From assembly GCF_014982785.1 (NCBI RefSeq), contig NZ_JADCKB010000016.1:1-64000 (forward strand): a stretch of 64,000 nucleotides of DNA, read 5' to 3'. Within the stretch, counting starts at the first letter, position 1. Every line of letters begins with the position of its first letter. Source of the DNA: Ructibacterium gallinarum (GTDB lineage Bacteria; Bacillota; Clostridia; Monoglobales; Monoglobaceae). The position numbers and the translations under genes were made by a program. The notes beneath the pieces are model-generated. The model was not told where the DNA came from. It worked only from the letters and a program-made list of their open reading frames with translations, and ran no database searches. Below are positions 18,263 through 27,626 of the stretch, piece after piece.

Positions 18263-19276
18263 ATGGCAAAAATTACTATTATGGGTTCCGGCGGCTGGGG
18301 AACAGCTGTGGCAATTATGCTGGCGGAAAACGGTCATCAGGTGACTCTTTGGTCATATTTTCCGGAAGAAAGTGAGAATTTAAAGCAATCACATGAAAAC
18401 ATACCATTTTTGCCTGGAGTGAAGATTCCAGAAAGTGTACGGTTCACATCGGACATAGGTGTATGCGCTGATACGGATTTGGTGATTATGGCTTCTCCTT
18501 CTCATACAATACGGAATGTTGCAAGGCAAATGGCACCATCAATAAAGAAAGGGCAGCGGATTTTAAATATTTCAAAGGGACTGGAGGAGAATACCTATCT
18601 GACCCTTTCGCAGGTACTGCGCTCTGAATTGCCAGAAAGCGAGATTGCTGTTATGTCCGGTCCCAGTCATGCGGAGGAGGTTTCTAGGCGTGTTCCCACC
18701 ACCAATGTGGTTGCGGCAGAATCTGAGGCAACAGCCAACCTAATTCAGGATATTATGATGAATCCTAATTTCCGGGTTTATACCAATCCAGATGTACTCG
18801 GGGTAGAACTGGGTGGAGCCCTCAAAAATGTAATTGCGCTGTGTGCGGGAATTCTTGACGGCATGGGCCTTGGAGATAATACAAAGGCGGCGCTGATGAC
18901 TCGTGGTATCGTGGAAATGTCACGGCTTGGGGTCGCAATGGGAGCCAAGGCTGAAACCTTTAACGGTTTGTCCGGTATTGGGGATTTGATTGTAACCTGT
19001 ACCAGTATGCATTCAAGAAATCGCCGTGCTGGTATTTTGATCGGCCAGGGAAAAACGCTGCAGCAGGCACAGGATGAGGTAAAAATGGTAGTAGAAGGTG
19101 TTAAAACCTGTCGCGCGGCCTATGCACTTTCAAGAAAACTGCATGTGGAAATGCCTATCGTACAGGAAGCATATAAGGTTTTGTTTGAAGGTATGAAAGC
19201 GGAAGAGGCCGTGCTTCATTTGATGGAGCGGGATAAAAAACATGAAACTGAAAAAGCCTTTTTAAAACTGGTATAA
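18263..19276 (+). CDS. gpsA: NAD(P)-dependent glycerol-3-phosphate dehydrogenase
   Basis: GpsA, 337 residues, reduces dihydroxyacetone phosphate to glycerol-3-phosphate. The N-terminal Rossmann motif GSGGWGTA lies at about 7-14. GPSHAEEV and the catalytic-lysine segment ELGGALKNVIALCAG are intact. The open frame extends upstream to 18167, but ATG at 18263 lies 5 nt after AAGGAGG and gives the standard MAKITIMGSGGWG start. It begins one base after the plsY stop, so the two are coupled. Confidence 0.97.
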   Translation: MAKITIMGSGGWGTAVAIMLAENGHQVTLWSYFPEESENLKQSHENIPFLPGVKIPESVRFTSDIGVCADTDLVIMASPSHTIRNVARQMAPSIKKGQRILNISKGLEENTYLTLSQVLRSELPESEIAVMSGPSHAEEVSRRVPTTNVVAAESEATANLIQDIMMNPNFRVYTNPDVLGVELGGALKNVIALCAGILDGMGLGDNTKAALMTRGIVEMSRLGVAMGAKAETFNGLSGIGDLIVTCTSMHSRNRRAGILIGQGKTLQQAQDEVKMVVEGVKTCRAAYALSRKLHVEMPIVQEAYKVLFEGMKAEEAVLHLMERDKKHETEKAFLKLV

Positions 19277-19287
19277 AGGAGAAAAAT

Positions 19288-19986
19288 ATGGAAGAGCAAG
19301 ATAGCAGGACAGAGTTGCTGGTTGGCAAAGAGGGAATACGGCGGCTTCGGGAAGCGCATGTGATGCTGTTTGGTTTGGGCGGTGTGGGGTCTTATACCGC
19401 GGAAGCCCTGGCCCGTGCCGGTGTGGGACGGCTCACTTTGATTGACGGTGATACTGTGGCCAAGAGCAACCTGAATCGTCAGCTATTGGCATTGCACAGT
19501 ACCTTAGGCCGTGCAAAAGCGGAGGTCATGGCAGAGCGGATTGGGGATATTGACCCCCGCATTCATGTGCAGCCGATGACCTTGTTTTATGAGGAAAAAA
19601 CAGAAAAGCAGGTGGATTTTTCCGATGTGGACTATGTGGCCGATGCCATTGATTCGATCCGTTCCAAGTTGCTGCTGATCCGCCGCGCCCGTCAAGCTGG
19701 TATTCCGGTGATTTCTTGTATGGGTGCGGGAAATAAACTGGATCCTACCCGTTTTGAAGTTGCGGATTTGGAAAAGACATCGGTTTGTCCTTTGGCAAAA
19801 CTGGTGCGGACGGCATTAAGAAAAGAAGGAATTACAGGAGTCAAGGCGGTGTTTTCCCGGGAAGAACCCTGCGTGGTGCCGCAAGATGCATCAGGAAAAC
19901 GGACAGTGGGAAGCATTAGCTTTGTGCCTTCTGTGGCCGGCCTGGTTATGGCTGGAGAGATTATTCGTGCCATAGTAGAAGAATGA
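19288..19986 (+). CDS. tcdA: tRNA threonylcarbamoyladenosine dehydratase (ThiF/E1-like)
   Basis: A 232-residue E1-like ATP-dependent enzyme of the TcdA (CsdL/YgdL) family, which cyclises t6A at position 37 of tRNAs to ct6A. The adenylate-binding motif GLGGVGS is at 29-35, the DGD segment at 52-54, and the family signature RREEPCVV/FSREEPC-like region near 190 with conserved cysteines is present. It is slightly short for the family, about 250 residues. RBS AAGGAG lies before ATG 19288. It is the last gene of the DUF512-der cluster; I see no strong terminator before the glmU promoter. Confidence 0.88.
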   Translation: MEEQDSRTELLVGKEGIRRLREAHVMLFGLGGVGSYTAEALARAGVGRLTLIDGDTVAKSNLNRQLLALHSTLGRAKAEVMAERIGDIDPRIHVQPMTLFYEEKTEKQVDFSDVDYVADAIDSIRSKLLLIRRARQAGIPVISCMGAGNKLDPTRFEVADLEKTSVCPLAKLVRTALRKEGITGVKAVFSREEPCVVPQDASGKRTVGSISFVPSVAGLVMAGEIIRAIVEE

Positions 19987-20024
19987 AATATCAATTATGC
20001 ACTTCATGTACTGCCTTGTGGGTG

Positions 20025-20052
20025 TTGATTTTTTAAAAAACTGTGCTATAAT
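20025..20052 (+). promoter_or_regulatory. Sigma-A promoter of the glmU operon
   Basis: TTGATT (20025-20030), 16-bp spacer, TATAAT (20047-20052). Confidence 0.8.
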
Positions 20053-20113
20053 ATAGAAAGTTTCCATAAAAATGTAGGAATGAAATGAGAATTTAAAACT
20101 GGAGGAATGAATC

Positions 20114-21478
20114 ATGGCATTATACAGTATGATCCTGGCGGCTGGCGAGGGAAAGAGGATGAAATCCGCACACGCTAAGCCGTTGCAGAAAGCCGGCGGT
20201 AAGGCGCTGATTGACTGGGTCCTTGATGCTTCAGAAGCCGCGGGTGCAGACGAAAATATTGTGGTAATCGGCCATAATGCAGAAGAAATGGAAAGTTATC
20301 TGAAAGATCGGGTAACCTATACATATCAATATGAACAGTTGGGAACGGGTCATGCGGTTATGCAGGGGATTGCCCCTATAAAAGACCAGGAAGGTACTGT
20401 GATGGTGCTTTGCGGGGACACGCCGTTGATTACAGCTAAAACTCTTCGGGCGGCTTTTGACGCTCATCAGGAGGAGGGCAGAGCGGCAACCGTGATTACT
20501 GCGATTGCGCCAGATCCTTATGGATATGGCCGGATTGTGCGTGAAAACGATGCTGTCGTCCGTATTGTGGAACAGAAGGACGCATCAGAAGCAGAAAAAG
20601 CGATTACGGAAATTAATGCAGGCATGTATTTGTTTGATATTCAAAAACTGGTTTATGCCTTGGGAAAGCTGAATAATGATAATGCCCAGGGGGAATATTA
20701 CTTGACAGATGTGATTGCCATTTTGCTGGAATCCGGCGAAAGCGTGGATGCTTTTGCCGCGGATATGAAGGAAACTCTTGGAGTAAATGACCGGATCCAG
20801 CTTGCACAGGCGGATAAAATCTTAAATGAACGCAAGGTACAGGAATTGATGACAGATGGAGTTTGTGTTTTCAGTCCTGAATCCGTGCGGGTGGACGCTG
20901 ATGTGCAGGTGGGACGGGATACCGTGATTTATCCGGGAACCATTCTGGAGGGAAACACCGTGATTGGTGAAAACTGTGTAGTGGGACCCAATACCAGGCT
21001 TTCAAACTGTGTGATCGGAAATGACACAGATATTCAATATTCAGTCGCTATGGACAGCCGGATAGGAAATGGGACTCATGTGGGGCCTTTTGCCTATATC
21101 CGTCCGGGTTCTTCCATTGGAAATGGCAACAAGGTTGGTGATTTTGTAGAAGTAAAGAACGCCAATATTGGCGATGGCACTAAAATTGCGCATCTAACCT
21201 ATGTGGGTGATGCCGATGTGGGCAAGCGTGTGAATTTCGGCTGCGGAACGGTTGTGGTCAATTATGACGGCATTTCCAAGCACCGTACTGTGATTGAGGA
21301 TGATTGCTTCATTGGTTGTAACAGTAACCTGGTATCTCCGGTTACAGTCAGAAAACGCGCTTATACGGCGGCGGGTTCAACCATCACAGATGAGGTGCCG
21401 GAAGATGCCTTGGCAATTGCAAGAGCACGGCAGGTCAATAAAGATGGATGGGTGACAAAGAACAGAAGGAAGGATTAA
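20114..21478 (+). CDS. glmU: Bifunctional GlcNAc-1-P uridyltransferase / glucosamine-1-P acetyltransferase
   Basis: GlmU, 454 residues, makes UDP-GlcNAc for peptidoglycan. The N-terminal nucleotidyltransferase domain shows LAAGEGKRMKS and the segment GTGHAVMQ; the C-terminal left-handed beta helix of hexapeptide repeats starts near 250 and carries HLTYVGDADVG and NFGCGTVVVNYDG. The length matches the family (about 456). ATG at 20114 follows CTGGAGG. It heads a unit with pth and mfd, a gene order also found around glmU in Bacillus. Confidence 0.97.
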   Translation: MALYSMILAAGEGKRMKSAHAKPLQKAGGKALIDWVLDASEAAGADENIVVIGHNAEEMESYLKDRVTYTYQYEQLGTGHAVMQGIAPIKDQEGTVMVLCGDTPLITAKTLRAAFDAHQEEGRAATVITAIAPDPYGYGRIVRENDAVVRIVEQKDASEAEKAITEINAGMYLFDIQKLVYALGKLNNDNAQGEYYLTDVIAILLESGESVDAFAADMKETLGVNDRIQLAQADKILNERKVQELMTDGVCVFSPESVRVDADVQVGRDTVIYPGTILEGNTVIGENCVVGPNTRLSNCVIGNDTDIQYSVAMDSRIGNGTHVGPFAYIRPGSSIGNGNKVGDFVEVKNANIGDGTKIAHLTYVGDADVGKRVNFGCGTVVVNYDGISKHRTVIEDDCFIGCNSNLVSPVTVRKRAYTAAGSTITDEVPEDALAIARARQVNKDGWVTKNRRKD

Positions 21479-21484
21479 CGTTTC

Positions 21485-22048
21485 ATGTATTTGATCGTTG
21501 GATTGGGAAACCCCGGCAGGAATTATGTGGGGACAAGGCATAATATCGGATTTGAAGCGGTGGATACCTTGTGTGCAAAATTTGATATTAAAATGAATAA
21601 GGAAAAATTCCGTGCTGTATGCGGCGAGGGAAGAATTGCAGGGGAAAAGGTTTTGGTTGCCAAACCGCAGACCTTTATGAACCTTAGCGGCGAAAGTGTT
21701 CGGGAAATACGGGATTGGTATGACATAGAAGAAAATCACATTCTAGTGATTTATGATGATATTTCTTTACCGGTGGGTAAGCTGCGTATGCGGGAAAAAG
21801 GCAGTGCTGGCGGACATAATGGTGTCAAAAATATCATTTATCAGTTAGAAACCGATGTTTTCCCACGGATTAAGCTGGGTATTGGAGCGCCTGAACATCC
21901 CGGATATGATGTAAAGGATTATGTGTTGGGGAAGTTTTCGAAAGAGGAAGTAAAAATCTTAATTCCCACCGTGATTCGTGCGGCTGAGGCAACAGAGACA
22001 TGGATTGCAAAAGGGGCACAGACTGCCATGAATCAATTTAATGGTTAA
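21485..22048 (+). CDS. pth: Peptidyl-tRNA hydrolase
   Basis: Pth, 187 residues, releases tRNA from peptidyl-tRNA that drops off ribosomes. Conserved features: VGLGNPGRNYVGTRHNIGFE with the catalytic histidine near 20, KPQTFMNLSGESV, and GSAGGHNGVKNI. It starts 6 nt after the glmU stop, and its 3' end comes within 14 nt of (or overlaps, depending on the mfd start) the next gene, so it belongs to the same transcript. Confidence 0.97.
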   Translation: MYLIVGLGNPGRNYVGTRHNIGFEAVDTLCAKFDIKMNKEKFRAVCGEGRIAGEKVLVAKPQTFMNLSGESVREIRDWYDIEENHILVIYDDISLPVGKLRMREKGSAGGHNGVKNIIYQLETDVFPRIKLGIGAPEHPGYDVKDYVLGKFSKEEVKILIPTVIRAAEATETWIAKGAQTAMNQFNG

Positions 22049-22061
22049 AGCAGGTAAGAAT

Positions 22062-25000
22062 ATGGATGCTTATGTAAAGATGCTGGATAACCTGGCTGAA
22101 TTTTCAGATTTGGTCAGTGCTTTAAAATCGAATAAAACGCCGATACAGTTATCGGGTGTGTCAGACTCTGTCAGGGCACACCTGATTTATTCTGTCTGCA
22201 GAAAATTAAATGCTCCTGCTTTGGCTGTGGTACCGGAAGTTGCGGCGGCCAAAGATCTTTGCGAGGATTTAAAATTCTTTTTTGGTGAAGATGTATTTTT
22301 CTTTCCGGAGAAAGATTTGTTGTTTTATGATGTGGAGGCCAGCGGTCAGGATGTGGTGCAGGAGCGGCTTCGTGTCCTGCGGCATTTAACGGAGAAGCCG
22401 GAAATGTGTTGTGTGGTCACAACGCTAGGGGCGTTGACCAGCGTGACGGTGCCAGTTTCGGTTTACCGGGAAAAAGCATTTCAGCTATCCGAAGGTGATG
22501 AAGCGGATTTACAGGAACTTGCTGTCAGACTGACGGAACTGGGATACCATCGTGAAGATATGGTGGAAGGGCCTGGACAATTTAGTGTGCGGGGCGGTAT
22601 TTTAGATGTTTATCCATGCGATGGAGAAATAGATGGGGCTATCCGTATTGAATTTTTTGATACAGAAGTGGATTCGATTCGGTTGTTTGATCCCGAAAGC
22701 CAGAGAACAGTAGAGCGGCTAAATAGGGCAGAGATTTATCCTGTACGGGAGTTGTTGCTCTCGGACTTACAGCGTACAAAACTGATAGATACTCTCCAAG
22801 CGGTGTGTCGGACGGTGAACCCTAGTGAGGAGCGGACAGAAAAAGTATTATCCGTTTTACACCGGGACATTGAGCGTCTGGAGCAGGGAATGTTGTTTCC
22901 TTCTTTAGATAAGTATATTCCTTATATTTATTCGGCATTTCCTACACTTTTAGATTATCTTGTACCGGATACGATTGTCTTTTTTGATGAACCGGTGCAC
23001 CTCAGTGAAAAAGCAGGACTACTTTCGAATCAGCAAGCAGAAGAAATTTGTGATTTAGCACAGCGTGGGGTTCTGGCTCAGCCAGATATGGAATATAGTA
23101 TTGCGTGGCATAAGGCGGTATCTCGTTTGCTTGCGTATAGGGTAGTAGGAATGAGCGGCGTATCACAGAGAACGCCGGATTATCGTCCAGCGCAAATCCA
23201 AAGCTTGACTGTAAAAAGCTTGCAGGGGTTTCAGGGGAAGCTTTCGTTTTTATGTGAGGCATTGCGCTATTATCAGCAGAACATTTATCAAACGGTGATT
23301 TTGGCAGGTTCGGAGGGCAAAGCAAAAAACCTGATTCGTCAGATCGAGGAAGAAGGGATTCACTGCAACTATCAGGAAACATTAGAGGTATTGCCTAATC
23401 CAGGAGGAATTACAGTAACCTGCGGAAGCTTAAAAAGAGGTTTTGAATATCCATTGATCCGGGTAGCTGTCTTGGGCGATCGCGAAATATTTGGCGGTAT
23501 GAAAAAGAAACGCCGCCGGGTCAAGCCAAAGAATAGTGAGAAGATTGCTAATTTTATGGATTTATCCCCTGGGGATTATGTGGTGCATCAGAATCACGGG
23601 ATTGGCCAGTATACCGGCATTGAACAGCTGTGTGTAGAGGGCGTGCGAAAGGATTATCTTAAGATTCAGTACAGGGGAAGCGATGTGTTATATGTTCCAG
23701 CAGATCAGCTGGATATGGTGTTTAAGTATACCGTTAAAGATACCGCTCACGTGCGTGTCAATAAGCTGGGTGGTACAGAATGGGGAAAAACCCGGCAGCG
23801 TGTGAAAGCAGCCGCAGCTGAGATGGCCGAGCGTTTGCTCGCACTTTATGCGCAGCGTTCGAAGCTTAAAGGAATTTCTTTTTTGCCGGATACTGAATGG
23901 CAGCATGATTTTGAAGCAGCCTTTCCCTATGAAGAAACGGAGGATCAGCTCCGCAGTATTGCAGAAGTCAAGGCAGATATGGAAAAGCCGCATCCTATGG
24001 ATCGCCTTTTGTGCGGTGACGTGGGATACGGAAAAACCGAAGTGGCTATGCGGGCGGCTTTCAAGGCGGTTATGAGCGGTTATCAGGTCGCCTATCTGGT
24101 GCCTACAACCATTCTTGCATCCCAGCATTACCATAATTTTAAACAGCGGATGATGGATTATCCAATACAAGTGGGTATGCTTTCGCGTTTTGCAACCGGA
24201 GCATATCAAAAAGAGGTGCTTAAGGGACTTGCAAGCGGGGAAATTGATGTGGTAATTGGCACGCATAAGCTTTTGGGAAAGGCAGTAAAATTCCGAAAGC
24301 TGGGGCTTTTAGTGATTGATGAAGAACAACGGTTCGGGGTAGGACATAAGGAAAAATTAAAAGAGCTCCGCCGGGAGGTGGATGTTCTAACTTTGTCTGC
24401 TACTCCGATTCCCAGAACGCTTTATATGAGCCTTAGTGGCATTCGGGACATGAGCGTCATCAACCAGCCGCCGGGAGATCGGCTGCCTGTTGCAACTTAT
24501 GTGCTGGAATACGATGAGAATGTGATTCGGGAAGCTATTTTGCGGGAACTCGCCCGCAATGGGCAGGTGTATTATTTGTTTAACCGTGTGGAAGGAATCT
24601 ACCGGGCGGCAAATAAAATTGCGGAGATGGCGCCGGAGGCCCGTGTAGCGGTAGCACATGGACAGATGCATGAGCGGGAATTAGAGGAAATTATGATGGA
24701 CGTTGCAAATGGAGAGGTGGATATTCTGGTTTGCACCACTATCATTGAGACGGGGCTTGATATTGCCAATGTCAACACATTGATTATTGAAAATGCAGAT
24801 CGTTTAGGGCTTGCGCAGCTGTATCAGCTCAGAGGCCGCGTGGGTCGATCCAACCGGCTGGCTTATGCCTATTTGACCTTTAGAAGAAATAAGGTGTTAA
24901 CGCCAGAAGCGGAAAAACGATTGCTGGCTATCAAAGAGTTTACGGAATTTGGATCTGGATTTAAAATAGCTATGCGAGATTTAGAAATTCGGGGCACAGG

Positions 25001-25595
25001 AAATTTGATTGGTCCTCAGCAGCATGGGCATATGGAAGCGGTCGGTTATGAAATGTATTGCCAGTTGCTTGAAGAAGCAGTGCGGGAACAGCGGGGAGAG
25101 ATAGAGGAAGTGAAGACGGAAACCCTGATTGATTTGCCGGTATCTGCTTATATTCCGGAGCAGTATATCCAAAACCACAGTCAGCGCATACAGGCGTATA
25201 AGCGGATTTCTTCTATAGAAACCCAGGAAGAGCTTTATGATGCGTATGATGAAATAGAGGACCGCTACGGAACAGTGCCGCAGGTTGTTGCTAATTTAAT
25301 GGAAAGTGCACTTTTGAGAGCTATGGCTCAGCGGTGTGGTGTGACGGAAATGATAGGAAATCTTACGCAAGTCATTTTTAAGTTTGACGAAAAGCATATG
25401 CCGGATCCAGCGGCAATGGTGAAACTTGTTACGCTGCGCTCCCAATCAATCTTTTTACCGAACCCTGATAAACCGCGGCTTCATTTTAAATTGGAAAAAC
25501 CAGAACCGGGTAAAGAAAAAGAATATTTTGCCGCAATAGCCGAAATTTTGGGGCATTTATCCGGTGAAAAGCCGCTGTTTGTGAACGGAGTGTAA
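22062..25595 (+). CDS. mfd: Transcription-repair coupling factor
   Basis: Mfd, 1177 residues, is the ATP-dependent translocase that removes stalled RNA polymerase at DNA lesions and recruits UvrA. Domains in order: UvrB-like N-terminal region, the RNA-polymerase-interaction (CarD-like) domain with LSPGDYVVHQNHGIGQYTG near 505, the helicase motor with Walker A GDVGYGKTE, DEEQ box, TRG segment RGRVGRSNR, and a C-terminal TRCF domain. The frame also offers ATG 22041 inside the pth end, which lacks an SD; ATG 22062 follows GCAGGTAAG, so I favour it weakly. Confidence 0.96.
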   Translation: MDAYVKMLDNLAEFSDLVSALKSNKTPIQLSGVSDSVRAHLIYSVCRKLNAPALAVVPEVAAAKDLCEDLKFFFGEDVFFFPEKDLLFYDVEASGQDVVQERLRVLRHLTEKPEMCCVVTTLGALTSVTVPVSVYREKAFQLSEGDEADLQELAVRLTELGYHREDMVEGPGQFSVRGGILDVYPCDGEIDGAIRIEFFDTEVDSIRLFDPESQRTVERLNRAEIYPVRELLLSDLQRTKLIDTLQAVCRTVNPSEERTEKVLSVLHRDIERLEQGMLFPSLDKYIPYIYSAFPTLLDYLVPDTIVFFDEPVHLSEKAGLLSNQQAEEICDLAQRGVLAQPDMEYSIAWHKAVSRLLAYRVVGMSGVSQRTPDYRPAQIQSLTVKSLQGFQGKLSFLCEALRYYQQNIYQTVILAGSEGKAKNLIRQIEEEGIHCNYQETLEVLPNPGGITVTCGSLKRGFEYPLIRVAVLGDREIFGGMKKKRRRVKPKNSEKIANFMDLSPGDYVVHQNHGIGQYTGIEQLCVEGVRKDYLKIQYRGSDVLYVPADQLDMVFKYTVKDTAHVRVNKLGGTEWGKTRQRVKAAAAEMAERLLALYAQRSKLKGISFLPDTEWQHDFEAAFPYEETEDQLRSIAEVKADMEKPHPMDRLLCGDVGYGKTEVAMRAAFKAVMSGYQVAYLVPTTILASQHYHNFKQRMMDYPIQVGMLSRFATGAYQKEVLKGLASGEIDVVIGTHKLLGKAVKFRKLGLLVIDEEQRFGVGHKEKLKELRREVDVLTLSATPIPRTLYMSLSGIRDMSVINQPPGDRLPVATYVLEYDENVIREAILRELARNGQVYYLFNRVEGIYRAANKIAEMAPEARVAVAHGQMHERELEEIMMDVANGEVDILVCTTIIETGLDIANVNTLIIENADRLGLAQLYQLRGRVGRSNRLAYAYLTFRRNKVLTPEAEKRLLAIKEFTEFGSGFKIAMRDLEIRGTGNLIGPQQHGHMEAVGYEMYCQLLEEAVREQRGEIEEVKTETLIDLPVSAYIPEQYIQNHSQRIQAYKRISSIETQEELYDAYDEIEDRYGTVPQVVANLMESALLRAMAQRCGVTEMIGNLTQVIFKFDEKHMPDPAAMVKLVTLRSQSIFLPNPDKPRLHFKLEKPEPGKEKEYFAAIAEILGHLSGEKPLFVNGV

Positions 25596-25622
25596 ACATT
25601 TGAATAAAATTTTAAAAAACAC

Positions 25623-25651
25623 TGGAAATATTCAGTAAAGTATTGTATAAT
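25623..25651 (+). promoter_or_regulatory. Probable promoter of the PpiC-type gene
   Basis: TGGAAA (25623-25628), 17-bp spacer, TATAAT (25646-25651). The -35 box is weak. A small TGTCCG/CGGACA hairpin lies in the short leader. Confidence 0.6.
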
Positions 25652-25708
25652 ATGAATAATTGTCCGAATGTTGCGGACAGCATTGTATAGATAAAGGAGA
25701 GGTAGAAC

Positions 25709-27106
25709 GTGGAGAATGAAAACAAAGATCTAAAGGGCACTCCTGAAGAAAACAGTATGCAGGATAAAGTGCGCGAAGACTTGGATGCAAAACTGGCAGA
25801 GGCTGCAGCAGAAGTTCAGGATGAGATTGACAGCGCCGCATCCCAGGAACAAACGGAAGACGGAGATACTTTTGCAGGGTATGAAGCAAACGGTGAAATG
25901 TCGGAAATTCCGGCAGAGGGCGAAGATGACAGCTGGTCAGATGAGGCGTTTATAGAACCACCCAAAGAACCTAAGAAAGTGACTATGACAGTAAGTTCCT
26001 TGGTACTGTCTTTGATTGGTACAGCAGTGGTTGGTGCGTTGGTATTGTTTTTATGCCTGAGAATACCAGTATGGATTGAAAATATGCCGGAAGGCAAGAA
26101 AATTGCTTCAGTAGACGGTACAGAAATTACAGACCTGGATATGAAGTATTATATCTATCAGGCAGCAATGGAATATTACCAGAATGATACTGCAACCAGT
26201 GCGACCACTCCTACGGAGTATGATTGGGATCAGACTGGTGAAGATGGGAAAAAAGCTTCAGACATCGTAAAAGACAATGCGTTGGATGCTGCGATCGGAG
26301 AAGTATTACTGATGAATGCTGGAGATAAAAATGGCGTGGAATGGAATGAAGAAGAAGCGTTAATGTCTGCGCAAACGCAGAACCAGCAGCTGATTGCTTT
26401 GTATGGAGAAGAGCTGGTAGAATTGAATGCAAAAGCACAAGGGCTGGAAAGTATTAAGCAGTATAACAGAAAGATCGTCCAGTATGAGCATATTCAGGCT
26501 GTGGAAAGCGATATGGAGAAAAATCCTTCCAAGTATTATCCGGAAGATACCTCGGTATTAGACCAATATACACCGGATGATAAAGCTTCCGTGAAGCATA
26601 TTTTAATTAAGACGGATGATACTGCATCAAACGATACGGAAGCAGCGGAAGGAGAAGAAGCGGCTCCTGCCGAAGATAAAAGAGCAAAAGCGGAAGAAAT
26701 CTTAAACCGTGCAAAGAGTGGAGAAGATTTTGATGCGCTGATGGAGGAATTTAATGAAGATACCGGAGAGACAGAAGCTGGTTATACTTTTGGCCCCGGG
26801 GAGATGATGCCTGCTTTTGAAGAAGCGGCGTTTAAACTGAAGTTGAATGAAATCAGCGATTTGGTTGAAACATCTTACGGATATCATATTATTAAGAGAA
26901 TTCCTGGAAAATATGAGCTGGAAGGGTATTGGAAAGAGCAGGCTAAGATTAAGGTAAACGAAAGTATGATGGAGAAAATGTCTGTTAAGGATATTTTGAC
27001 GGCCATTGAAACTGCGGCAAATGATTTCCAGACCAAGTACGCTGAACAGCAGGGAACATCAAGTTCATCCGGAAGCAGTTCCAGCAGCAGTTCGTCCGGA
27101 CAGTAA
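25709..27106 (+). CDS. Membrane-anchored peptidylprolyl isomerase (PpiC/SurA type foldase)
   Basis: A 465-residue protein with an unusual layout: an acidic, probably cytosolic N-terminal region (1-88), one transmembrane helix (about 92-115), a SurA-N-like helical domain, and a PpiC rotamase domain at about 290-395 (SVKHILIKTDD, later AGYTFGPGEMMPAFEEAAF, ETSYGYHIIKRI). An acidic insert rich in Glu/Ala interrupts the start of the rotamase domain. The C terminus is nearly all serine and glycine. It likely folds exported proteins on the outer face of the membrane, like PrsA but without a lipobox. The start is GTG at 25709 after AAAGGAGAGG. Confidence 0.88.
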   Translation: MENENKDLKGTPEENSMQDKVREDLDAKLAEAAAEVQDEIDSAASQEQTEDGDTFAGYEANGEMSEIPAEGEDDSWSDEAFIEPPKEPKKVTMTVSSLVLSLIGTAVVGALVLFLCLRIPVWIENMPEGKKIASVDGTEITDLDMKYYIYQAAMEYYQNDTATSATTPTEYDWDQTGEDGKKASDIVKDNALDAAIGEVLLMNAGDKNGVEWNEEEALMSAQTQNQQLIALYGEELVELNAKAQGLESIKQYNRKIVQYEHIQAVESDMEKNPSKYYPEDTSVLDQYTPDDKASVKHILIKTDDTASNDTEAAEGEEAAPAEDKRAKAEEILNRAKSGEDFDALMEEFNEDTGETEAGYTFGPGEMMPAFEEAAFKLKLNEISDLVETSYGYHIIKRIPGKYELEGYWKEQAKIKVNESMMEKMSVKDILTAIETAANDFQTKYAEQQGTSSSSGSSSSSSSSGQ

Positions 27107-27154
27107 GTGAATAGAAAATAAATGATTGGGCAGCACTGGAAAGTGACTGCCCAA

Positions 27155-27193
27155 AAAAATTCCTGTTTTGCATTATGCAAAACAGGAATTTTT
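27155..27193 (+). terminator. Bidirectional intrinsic terminator
   Basis: An 18-bp perfect stem (AAAAATTCCTGTTTTGCA and its complement) with a 3-nt loop. T-rich tails occur on both strands, and the flanking genes converge. A second, smaller hairpin TGGGCAG/CTGCCCA lies just upstream. Confidence 0.9.
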
Positions 27194-27262
27194 ATATTGA
27201 AAGTGCTAAAAATTTTTTTCTAATATAAACCAATAAACTGCAGTTAAGCCTTTGAAAAAATA

Positions 27263-27511
27263 TTATTTTTGATTCATTTCTGCAATGCATTCTGTGCAGA
27301 CTTTTTTGTCTTTAAAATTTATAACATTGCTTGCGCTCCCGCAAAAAATACAGGCTGGTTCGTATTTCTTTAAAATAATCGTGTCACCTTCAACATAAAT
27401 TTCCAGAGGATCTTTCTGTGCAATATGCAGTGTATTTCTTAGCTCTTTCGGCAGTACTACTCTCCCTAATTCATCTACTTTTCTTACAATACCTGTTGAT
27501 TTCATCGCCAT
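27263..27511 (-). CDS. AbrB/MazE/SpoVT-family DNA-binding protein with C-terminal zinc ribbon
   Basis: An 82-residue protein: a swapped-hairpin AbrB fold at about 3-48 (STGIVRKVDELGRVVLPKELR) followed by CxxC...CxxC (CIFCGSA, CTEC), likely a zinc ribbon. AbrB-type proteins in spore formers control transition-state genes; the target here is unknown. The frame is open to 27532, but ATG 27511 follows AAAGGA with better spacing; MKSTG two codons later is an alternative. In Bacillus the AbrB-like spoVT lies next to mfd, so the neighbourhood is similar, although this gene is on the opposite strand and lacks the SpoVT GAF domain. Confidence 0.9.
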   Translation of the reverse strand: MAMKSTGIVRKVDELGRVVLPKELRNTLHIAQKDPLEIYVEGDTIILKKYEPACIFCGSASNVINFKDKKVCTECIAEMNQK

Positions 27512-27626
27512 ATATGCCACATCCTTTCTCATTTAACTCAAGATCTGGTATAAGCATAACATTATGGAAGAGAAAAGTCAAGAGAAAAATAGAAAATTTT
27601 TTAAATTTTTGTAAAAATTCTACATT

